Source of the DNA: Undaria pinnatifida
Lineage: Eukaryota > Sar > Phaeophyceae > Laminariales > Alariaceae
DNA: 64,000 bases
Direction of reading: 5' to 3'
NCBI GenBank assembly: GCA_012845835.1
Contig: JABAKD010000026.1
Location: 7,458,493 to 7,522,492 of the forward strand
Shown here: one piece after another, positions 54,612 through 64,000 of the stretch
Layout of the letters: the number at the start of each line of letters is the position of its first letter
Position numbering within the stretch: the stretch's first letter is position 1
Notes under the pieces: model-generated
Databases searched by the model: none
Seen by the model: the letters and a program-made list of their open reading frames with translations, nothing else
Told to the model about the DNA's origin: nothing
Position numbers and translations under genes: made by a program

Positions 54612-57600
54612 TGTGTGTGATACTCCGATCGCGCGTCGTACTGGATGTGCCCTCATTGAGGATATAAGTCGACACCTCTCCTAAGAACTACAACAGTCAG
54701 TGTAGCTTGTACCAGGGTTAACAGGGTGATATTAATCAATCTGTGCACGGAAACAAAAAAGCACGTATTCGAGGGAGACAAAGCCTGACGATTGAGGAAG
54801 GAAAGCATCATCAGTTTGTCGTGTAGACTATATATATCCTGTAGAATAAGTCGTATAACCGGCGAGGGGAGGGCAGGGTTTTTAAGGTGGGCGGGGGATG
54901 GGGGGTTGAAAATGAGCCCGGGGGGGGGGGAGGTGGGGGGGGCGTCCAACAGTGTTATTCGGTCGCATAAATGTATAGGAGCTTACTGTACGCGTGGTGC
55001 TACGTCTAGGCGATGGTGGGGTGGCGGGGAAGGAGGGGGCGGCGGGGAAGTTAATTTGAACTTTGAGGCGACTAGACTATACATAAAGTTACGCAATTGA
55101 GCGCGGGCACATCAAGCGTTCCGTTCAAAACACTGACGATTTGCCCTCGTGTTCAATGGTGGTGGTGATATTGCATGACACCACATCACCTCGCTTGCTC
55201 TATTGCTATATCGTTAATGAGAACACACACCCAGTAATACGCGCGATCGGAGTATCGCACACAGCTTGCAAAGATGATGTGTTACGACGAGATTTTCGAT
55301 CGCACACTAATGTACAGCTGGATGGAGTGTGTTGTATTTTTATGTTTATAATACACACAAGAGTATAATACATGAACTGGAGCCACCGCATGTGCATGGT
55401 TCGAAAGGTAATTTATAAAGAAGAGGTGATATCATTATATCTGTGACATGATCGATATATAAGGCACTGATGATGCGTTGCACGTCGCAATCCGTGGAAC
55501 TTTACAACAGTACTTATGTACGGGTGAGTGCATGCGTCGGCAATCTGCAGGGAACTTGTGATGAGGCACTACTATTATTGCGAACTGACACACGGCTGCC
55601 AGGCAGCAGTCACCTCACCTCAGTGAACTACATTACTGCTGCGCATGCTATGCGTCATGTTTGTATGTGTCATGGAGCGGTACCAAACTGCGGCACGCAC
55701 AACACAACAAGCTATATATGTGTTGTAGCAGAACAAACAACGGATGGATGATGATGATGGAGATTCGTCATTAGACTATAATAATTCCTGGTACGTAGTG
55801 TACATAATACATACCTGGTACATCGTGGTATGCGAGTTGCATGCGTCGGAGGCGGGTGTTGTTATGGTCTCACATTACCTCTTGTCAAACATCTAGACTA
55901 TAAGTATATACTCCGAGAATATAGTAATAACAATGTGAAAAAGAAGTACAGATAGTTATGTTAATACTGCGGTAGACAACGCTACCAACCTATTACGCAG
56001 GGTATTTCGTGCCTCCGGCCGTTTGCATGATCGCCTGACAACCTCTACCAAACGCAGTAGCACATACATGCCTGACAAAGTAAAGTCACCCTCGCGTTCA
56101 ATAGTGGTGACATCGCATGCCCACGTCACCTCGCTTGGTGTATGTGTAAGATGTATCTCTGTCTTAGAGTTGGCGACCTCAGAGCCCCACATCGGTACGG
56201 CAAAAATCATAGGCGTAAAATCGTGTATGTGAGACAATAATAATAATGTGAAAAGGAGGTACAGACAGATATAATATGTTAAAATTGCGGTAAACCGCAC
56301 TACCAACTTATTACGTAAGGTATTCCGTACATACCGTCTGCATGATCGCCTCCCAACCTATTCTATGCCAAGCGAAGTATGACTAACGAAGTAACGTAAT
56401 TGAGCGCGTGTACACTAAGCGTTCCTTTCGAAACAATAACGATTCGCATTTCTCCCTTTCGTTCTCAATCAATGGCGGTGACATTGCATGACCACATCAC
56501 CTCGCCTGTTGTATTTGGCAATATGTATCTCTTTCTTATAATTAGCGATGTCAGAAAATAATGGTATCTACATGATTGTACCTATCGATTAAAATATTCT
56601 ATCTTTCGGTCCATGTACAATAACAAATTATGAAGCTTTTAACACGTTGTTAACTACACTTAAGAACTGGGTTGCATACTGCATGTAACATCAAACCTTC
56701 TAGAATAATAAACATTACCAGGCGGGTGATATAAAGGGGTGTCTTCTTGCTGAACGGCACATTCGTCCCCTTTAAGGGTTTGTAGTTTCCGCGCACATAT
56801 TGAAATGCCCCCCCCCCCCCCCCCACCCCCGATCCCTCTTGTTCAAACGCCCCACCTGAAATCAAAATCTACCAGATTAGTAAACACAACCAGCCAGCTG
56901 ATATCATCTCATTATCTTCCTAGCCATCCATGCCGTAGCTCCAACTCATTTCTGCCCTCCGCCCACCCCCCCCCTTTTGTTCCCCGCCCAGTTCGTTCAA
57001 ACGTCTCACTTACAATCGAAATCGGCCAGAGTAATAAACACTTCTGAGCAATTGATATCACGTCATTATATTTCTAGCCATCCATGACGTAGCTTTCACT
57101 AATCCCCCCTCCCCCCTTCCAACGCCCCCTCCTTCTCCACACCCCGCACGATCGCCTAGACACAGCACCGCGCGTATAGCAAGCCTCTACATATATATGA
57201 TAAATACGCGCGATCGGAGGATCACACACATGTTGCGAAGATCAGTGTCGATCCTTGATCTCATAGCTGGAGTGTATTTTAATATTATATGTGACCTAAA
57301 CCTCTTGAAAACCCTCCTCCCCCCCCCCCCCCCCCCCCCCGTTTTTTTTTTTTCCTCGCTTTCTCTTGCTTAAACGCCCCACCTAATATCGAAATCCGCC
57401 AGAGTAATAATAAACACTTCCACGCCCTGGATATCGCCTCGTTATCGTTTTAGAGCCGGCCATGCCGCTGCTGCAATTTCCACCCACCCCCGCCCCCAAC
57501 GCCCCCTCCTTCCCCACCACACGCACCATCGCCTAGACCTAGCAACACGCGAATAGCAAACCCCTACACCTATGCGACCTAAAGCCCCCTCCCCCGCCGC

Positions 57601-57893
57601 CCCCCCGCCCCCCCCGCCACATCCCCCCCCCCCTCTCCCACAAGAAGGATTTATAGTTTCCACGCACAGATTGACCTGCCCTACCCGTCCCCTCCCCCCC
57701 CTCCCCCCCTCCCGCCACCTTTTGATCAAAATCAGGCCCCCACGTCGTTCAAATCTCCGCCCTCCCATCACCGGTTGTACGACTTACAGTATACAGTATT
57801 CACTTGATAAACTGATGCATTTCCTTCCACAGCTGTCAGATTTTGTCCCCCCTCAGAAACGTTTTTTATAGTTTACGCGCACAGACTGCCTAA

Positions 57894-58004
57894 TACTAAT
57901 GTCCTGCCGACGACGCCATTTGTTAAGGAATTAGTGGGGTATTAGTCCGTTTCACCACTTGCAAAAGGTTAACCAATAGCTTACCCAAACTAAGCCTTAT
58001 AACA
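57894..58004 (-). mobile_element. TRIM-family LTR plus 18-nt primer site insertion
   Basis: On the minus strand: an 84-bp LTR (58004-57921), then AA, then the 18-nt tRNA-Ser complement TGGCGTCGTCGGCAGGAC, then 7 bp. It is flanked by CTAA at 57890-57893 and 58005-58008. The uninterrupted counterpart is near 52285 (minus). Confidence 0.85.
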
Positions 58005-58071
58005 CTAACATCACCCTGTTGACCCTGATAGCTACACTGTAGTAGTTGCAAGGGGAGTCGCCGACCTATAA

Positions 58072-58397
58072 CCGGTCGCCCCAGTGGCGTATCAGGTTAT
58101 CCTCGAGCCTGGTACAGGTCAGTTTCGTGAGTTCGAGCCCCGCCGAGTGCATACTCGTATAAATTCGTCGGGACTTTTTCTTGTGCACAAATTGGCTTGC
58201 GGAAAGCGCGAGAGCGTGAGCTAGCAACAATAACACTCGATGAAAAATCGACGAGCAGCGGGATTGCTGAACCCTATGCGCGAGAAAAATTGAAGGCAAG
58301 AATCGAGGGGGAGAAGGGTCGACACCTGTGACCACGGCTTGTCCAGAAGAAGCTGGAACGTAGAGTGTGAGTAAAAAAAAAAAAAAAAAAAAAAAAA
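58072..58397 (+). mobile_element. tRNA-derived SINE, copy 1 with poly(A) tail
   Basis: A box TGGCGTATCAGG, B box AGTTCGAGCCC about 40 bp later, a shared body (GGACTTTTTCTTGTGCAC, GCGGAAAGCGCGAGAGCG, CGACGAGCAG, TTGTCCAGAAG) and a run of about 25 A at 58373-58397. It interrupts a repeat whose uninterrupted form is at about 52225. No target duplication is visible. Confidence 0.88.
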
Positions 58398-59717
58398 TCC
58401 TCAATGAGGACACAGCATCCGTAATACGCGTGATCGGAGTGTCACACACAGCTTGCAAAGATGAGTTTCGACAAAATATTCGATCTCACAGCTGGAGTGT
58501 ATTTTAATTTTTATAATACACTGCTGTACAGTCCGTGGTCACACAAAAGGTGCTGGAGCCCTATTATAGGAAGATCCGACAACCCAAATGAAATAAAAAT
58601 TAATTCGTCCGGGAAATACCCTACGCTTTCACGCCTAAAAACGCACGATACGAAGAAGGCGCACAAGTGAAATGATCCAATGCGCAAACTGAACTCACAT
58701 GGCGGCGGGTATCCACTCAACTACAGCATAAAGTTCCCCCGTTCTCAAAACTAACCAACTGGCGGCTACAAACTACAGCGGTTGGGCTGCCTGCACCGTA
58801 TGAACCGCACGGTAATCGTGAGCACAAACGAACGCGCCCACTACTACTACTACTACTGCTGTCAGATTGACGACCCGCGGGCATCCAGTGAAAAGAGAGC
58901 AATCGAACAAAAAAACACCATACAATCATCAATGATCGCCCCGTCTTCCCGGGTTATGTGACAGGTTGCAGCGCAGCTACGACGTCCGTGCCTGAAAATT
59001 GAACATTGTTGCGGGAGGTCGTTCCTCATGAAGGGTATACGTACAACTCTTACCAACTCTTCTACAAAAATCAATGTGGGGGGGCGTGATTCCAAATACC
59101 TGGTATATAGTCTAGACTATACTACTTACTGACTACTACTGCCTGTTGCTGGCTACTGCTTGATGCTGCTGTTGTTGTGGTAAAGGAGCCACAAGGAATC
59201 AGAAACTGCTGACGATAATAACGCTTTTGCCCACCGGAGATACACACACCCACACACCGCAGAGAGAACATACATGCTGCAAAGATCGTGCTTTTCAGCT
59301 TTTTTCCGGCTTTTTTATGGTTTCCATTTTTTCGGCGAAACCCGTCTGAATGTGGCGAATATCACACCAACTCCTGAAAACTGATTTTGAGGAGACATCG
59401 CGGCGTCGTTCCACGAAACAAATCTAGACGCTCATAGATCAGCGACACCCACCCACGGCAAAGGAAGACGTCAGGCCGATCACACTGCTCAGTATCTCTC
59501 GAGCAACCCTCCCGACCGGGTATCTCTGGGTGAAGTCGGGAATAGGTTACGGCAAAGCTAGTGGAGCTGCGGGGCTGTGGGCGGTTCTGTGTTGGCGTTT
59601 CCTCGAGGAGACTACTCGTCGTACAACAGACTATTAATAGTTTTCCAGGCACCAGCAAGAAAAGCAAAGGCGAAAAAAAGGAAAAAGGAGGGCCGAGCAT
59701 AGACGGAAGGAAGGAAA

Positions 59718-60330
59718 ATGTCGCGGCGAATCACGTTTTTGGGGGTGGTACGGTTCACCGACCGAGTGCTCGTGGCGGGCTACTCTCCGAGCGAGGCGGA
59801 TGACGCTCTCATCATCAAGGAGGCAAGAACATTTCTGTTGGGCTGACTATTGTTTTTGGTTATGCGTTGCGATGCAACGTGATTTCGCGGGGAGGTGGAA
59901 TCGGAGCAAAATCTTCGTTCAATCCCGCAGTTGTGTAATACGTATGTAGTCATACATATTATTACCGTTTAATCTCAATGTTAGTAAATGAACGGTTCTT
60001 ATATTTACGTATCTAGTGGTGTGCAATGATACCGATATAGTCATAAATATAATGACCTTTTTATCTTCTTATTATTATTGCAAAGGGCTTTATATATACT
60101 GACATCGTGGTATGCAACGTGACGGCGTAATTAGGACCCAGCAGGGCTGTGGCTAATCACAACCGCCCCGCCCACGCAACGGCATAGCTCGGCAATTTTG
60201 AAACACCCCATTGCTGTAGCCTTGTTGTTGCCCTCACAGCAGCTGCAGCAGAGAGTTTATCTCGGCATGGCAGAGTGCAGGGGGGAAGAAAGTCTGAAAC
60301 AACCGTGCGACGAGCTGGCTACACGGCCGC
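59718..60330 (+). CDS. 5' end of an unidentified gene (GC-AG first intron)
   Basis: Exon 1, 59718-59822, encodes MSRRITFLGVVRFTDRVLVA then GYSPSEADDALIIKE. It ends GAG|GCAAGA, which fits the minor GC donor, and no GT donor keeps the frame. Exon 2 starts at 60240 after a pyrimidine-rich CCCTCACAG, with tandem CAG|CAG acceptors, and continues QLQQRVYLGMAECRG in phase. Its 3' end is unclear, and the frame stops at 60399. The start resembles a longin-type beta strand, but similarity is too weak to name a family. No later exon was recognised before the window end. Confidence 0.45.
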
Positions 60331-61553
60331 CTTTTTTGTGCAATTTCCAATATTTCGGTTGCTGTTTTCCGTTTCTTTTCCCGTTTTCGACGAGATCATG
60401 AGATATGGAACAAATGCAAACCTGAGGTCTTATTGATCACTGGGCGTTTGAGGCGGGCGTACATCATGCCGCTAGCTGCGGTGCTTGCTGATAGCTTGGT
60501 ATCATTACCTGCGGCATAGCGCTACCTTGTTCGAGTGCTGACTCTGCACGGTGTCCGTGCTCTATGGTTTCGCGTCACAACGATGGGAGATCATGGAAGG
60601 CTGCCATAGAACACAACATATACGGCAGTACCTGTACCAGGTAGAAAAATGAGAAAACGATAAAAAACGAACGGGAAAAATGTCCTCTGCGTTTGTTTTG
60701 TTCCAACTTTCCTTACTTTTTCCGTGGGAGGTAGCACGCTATTACAGATTATGCAAGGGCCTTCGCCGGCGGCCTGGGCGGCCTCCGGACGCAGACTCGC
60801 GTGATGCCCATGTATACATGTAGAGGAGGAGGATGAGGGTCAGACTCAATGCCAGAGATGGAGAGCTTGCGTTCCGTGCTCCACTCTTGAGGAAGAGAAG
60901 TGCGTCATGAACTAAAAGTACTAAATCTTTGCCGTTGGTATGGCCAAAAATTGAATGCCGCGCACCGTAACTGCTGCAGTACGTAGGTTCGAAGTCATCC
61001 TCGGCACACGCACTCCAGACACACCCATGTGTGTATAGGTTTACTCGCTCTTTCTTCGTACGGAGCGTTCCCGAAAAGAGAAACGAGAACGCAGGGAAAG
61101 GATCACAAGGCACGTCGTATAATGTAGCCGGCATCGCTAGGGCTTTTTGCGTTTGCAGTAGGAATAAAATAGCATCCGCGCTCTATGTACCTAAAGCGTT
61201 GCTCAAAAGGAAAGAGGCCCTCCCACTCTGGATGTGTATTGTGTTAATAGTCCACGTTACCAACCGAGATTAGCGTCAATGTGTCATAAAGCAGCGACAC
61301 TTTTGCAGTAGCAGTACAGGAGCATCAGGGACACAGCAGCAACAGAAGAAAGAAGCAGCGGCAGCTACTGCTACTACTGCTGTGAGTAGCTCAGGCGTAC
61401 CGTTTGGCTGAGACAGTGCATCCAAGCCGCCTGATGAACTCATCACCAACAACAGCAACCGTCAACCCTTCCACTCTCCATTCTCCTCTCTGGCGGTGTA
61501 TAGTAGTCCGCGTTACAACCCGAGATTACGAAACCGCACGGTTTCATATAGTG

Positions 61554-61860
61554 CCGGTCGCCCCGGTGGCATATCAGGTTATCTTCGAGCCTTGTATAGG
61601 TCAGTTTCGTGAGTTCGAGCCCCCCCGAGTGCAGATTCGTATATATTCGCAGGGACTTTTTCTTGTGCACATACCTGGTATTATTGACTTGATGCGGAAA
61701 GCGCGAGAGCGTGAGTTAGCAACACTCGATGAAAATTCGACGAGCAGTGGGATTGCTGAACCCTATGCGCGATAAAATTTAAAGTTTGAAGGCAAGAATC
61801 GAGGGGGAGAAGGGACGACACCTGTTACCACGGCTTGTCCAGAAGCTGGAAAGTAGAGCA
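61554..61860 (+). mobile_element. tRNA-derived SINE, copy 2
   Basis: The same head (CCGGTCGCCCCGGTGGCATA, GAGTTCGAGCCC) and body as copy 1, without a clear A tail. It carries an extra stretch with TACCTGGTA at 61672-61680. Confidence 0.88.
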
Positions 61861-63930
61861 GCGCACACTATTAATAGTACCATGATATAGCAGCAAGGGC
61901 ACTGCAGCAGCAGCAGTATGCAGAAGAAGCAGCGGCAGCTACTACTCGTATTGCTACTGGGTAGCTCAGACGTAGAGTTTGACTGAAGCTACCCACCTGC
62001 AGTACATCCAAGCCGCCTGATACGCTCATCACCAACAACAGCAACGCAAACGCAGCAGCAGCAGCAGCAGTGTCTTGCTCTATCTACAAAAAAACGTTTA
62101 TCAAAACGTACGTCCTCACTAGACACACCCCAAACTAACAGCAGTGCGTTATTTCGGATCTTCAACACAAATTCTATATCGCGATTTGCTATTTCGCGAA
62201 TCGCCCAATATAAAACTAAAATCGCCTTTTTTCCCCGAAGCACGTTAGATATAAAACTCAGGCCATCCCTAACTGCTGTAGTGTATCCGAGGCAGAAAAT
62301 GAACGTTTTCGGATCGCAAATCCTGTTTGGCTATCTTCATAGATCCGAAAAAGCGATTTTTCACGCTTCCATTTTCGGTGTTATTTTCGGGTCGGCCTCC
62401 AACAGAAAAAAGGGGTCCATTTTCGGATGAAATCCCCATCCGAAAACCGGGCACGGCGTCCGGGTTTGGTTTTACACATGTTATGGGAGGCAACAAGCTT
62501 GGTAACAACTCGAAAACAGCAACTGCAGTATTAGTACTGCTGTAGTACATATTTATAGTACAAGACACAAGACACACGCATCAGACACATCTGTCTGCTG
62601 TGAGCACGCAACACGAATCATAGGCGTACTCGTGCTACTGCTGCTGTGTCCCGCTATCCGCTGGCACGCACCTCAGGCCTCACCACGTGCCGATGGGATC
62701 GGATGGCGATGGTGACGACTACGAGAACTTTGCCACTCTCGTCGCAGTCGCGATTGTAGCATTCGCCAAACACAGAGACACACACTACTGCTACTCGTAT
62801 GTGTCGAGGACGAGGACAGCCGCCGTCTGCGACATGCCGATGTACGAGATCGACGGGTGCGAGAGGGAAGACAACCCTCCTCGCCTGAAGCGCAAACGGC
62901 GTGTTTTCCCTCGCCCCACCTACAAAGCTTCATCTGCGTGTGCGCTGAGATGCGCTGGTGCAGCGAACTCGTGCGAGTATGTGCATGGTGGAGCGATTGC
63001 CGTTGTTATTATATTTCGCGAGAACTTTGTTCAAAAATCAACCTGTAAATTCGGGTTGCATTATAAGGGTCGTCGATGCGATTCTGCCTGTCTGATTCTG
63101 CCGTCCGAAAATCAAGCTCATTTTTTATTTCGGATACGCTATTATAAGAGACGGTCTTTTAATGTGCGGATCATCAGTGCGCTGACTTTAACGAAAGACG
63201 GCATACTACTTGAAATTTGTGTGCGGATTGCCAGTGTGCTACTTTCAAAGCAACCAGCGGGCTACTTAAAAAAGACAGCAAACTACTTGGAAATAGTGTC
63301 AGGGTTACGAGTGAGCACGATGCTTCAAAACAAGACGGAGTAGTAAACTTTGAAAGTTGTTGTGCAGTTTTTGTTGTTTTTAAGCAAAGGCAGAGAAATA
63401 TTTCGAACTGTGCGCCCAAGACAAAAACCCTTAATTACCCTAAGAGGTACGAGGCCATAGTCCCGAAGCCCGCCTGAGCTCTGGAGCATTGGCTTACCAG
63501 ACCGCACGTGTCATGAAGCGCCTATGCATTGCTGGCGGGATTCGGTATCTCGCTACCCGTACGATGAAAGTCCAGGTGCACGTAATTCGGCTCTAAACGT
63601 CCATTATCGTGTTTTTTTTCAGTTTTCGTATTAATCCCAGCCTTTTCCCTGACCGTCCTTCCTGCACAAGCTCAGGGCGGTTCGATTCAAAACCGGTCGT
63701 CTCCCTCCTTCCCCCCACCCGTCCACACGCCAGTACACGCCAGAGCCCGCTTCGGCCGTGGGCTCGCTAATCACAAGCTAATCCTCTTCCGCATGTATGC
63801 CTTGCACAGGCTTCGCTTCTCTTGGAAAATATTCAAGCAAACAAAAAATTCGAAATATAACACTACTTGAAATGCAAAAAACGACAAATTTCACGCTTGG
63901 GAAAATACATAAGAGTACCGAAGGGGAAAC
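61861..63930. other. Right-end stretch, no gene recognised
   Basis: CAG/GCA-rich short repeats lie at 61900-62070. Several TTTTCGGAT-type motifs lie at 62290-62450 and again at 63100. A plus frame at 62687-63343 (AAVCDMPMYEIDGC, LKRKRRVFPRPTY) has no supported domain. Confidence 0.35.
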
Positions 63931-64000
63931 CTCGAAAATGGTCTGCGGGTGATGTGCTCCGGCGGTCCACGACTTTTGTACAGAGTTGCTCCTCCACACG
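63931..64000 (-). CDS. Possible exon fragment at the right edge
   Basis: On the minus strand a frame open from the window edge reads RVEEQLCTKVVDRR and ends at TTTTCGAG|GTTTCC, a possible donor. It is too short to identify and could be chance. Confidence 0.18.

Larger units (their letters stand above)
56640..58520 (-). repeat. G-tract-rich repeat, right (inverted) arm
   Basis: C-run-rich reverse copy of the 52.1-53.7 kb repeat, with TTCCGCGCACA, CCCTCTTGTTCAAACGCCCC and AGCCATCCATGCCGTAGCTCC. It is interrupted by the LTR/PBS insertion at 57894 and the SINE at 58072. Confidence 0.8.

Noticed and set aside
60742-61134. Tail-anchored membrane protein (hydrophobic ALSLTLILLLYMYT) on the minus strand
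   Set aside because: No start, acceptor or family evidence, and the hydrophobic run is short and compositionally simple.
62687-63343. Harbinger-type transposase start
   Set aside because: A vague resemblance of LKRKRRVFPRPTY to such proteins. No catalytic motif or terminal inverted repeats could be confirmed.

Overview
The window is eukaryotic nuclear DNA with sparse coding sequence. Exons are 60-840 bp, introns are mostly 0.4-10 kb with GT-AG borders, and repeats fill most of the rest. The Ty3/gypsy element (Gag, RNase H, integrase, chromodomain) resembles elements of oomycetes and brown algae, and the long introns and flagellar-type calcyphosin gene fit a stramenopile with motile cells. 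A brown alga or relative is my best guess; that is inference, since no rRNA or organelle marker is present.

Genes, joined by hand from splice phase and protein family. (1) 20897 down to 508 or 131, minus: a multi-module calcyphosin-like EF-hand protein with introns of about 1.2-10 kb. (2) 21326 to about 28.5-31.0 kb, plus: an unidentified coiled-coil protein, head-to-head with gene 1 across 428 bp. (3) 36967 to 31107, minus: a complete eight-exon CutC copper-homeostasis protein. (4) 43646-46496, plus: a complete four-exon UPF0548/DUF1990 protein. (5) 51565 to 47787, minus: a partial model of an unidentified Cys-rich protein, one exon of which lies in a 1.1-kb tandem duplication. (6) 59718 onward, plus: the 5' end of an unidentified gene whose first intron looks GC-AG.

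Mobile DNA. Intron 1 of gene 1 holds a full-length 8.77-kb gypsy element (10791-19562) with 270-bp LTRs and a 4-bp target duplication. Its reverse transcriptase is not visible, and a frameshifted NADAR (YbiA-like ADP-ribose N-glycosidase) domain lies between Gag and RNase H. A miniature LTR element (TRIM, 49489-49861) interrupts one copy of a duplicated exon, and the second copy keeps the exact empty site. A solo LTR and an LTR plus 18-nt primer-binding-site insertion of the same family lie at 54.5 and 57.9 kb. Two copies of a tRNA-derived SINE lie at 58.1 and 61.6 kb.

Repeats. A (CCCAA)n array of about 0.94 kb, a 9-bp minisatellite and an (AACAAT)n array lie in introns. The 52.1-58.5 kb region is an inverted arrangement of a G-tract-rich repeat family. 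The 9-mer TACCTGGTA (or its complement) occurs 18 times where about 0.5 is expected, and in two paralogous repeat pairs it is the visible difference. Several introns carry decayed copies of fragments of their neighbouring exon. All gene models come from manual reading without transcript support.
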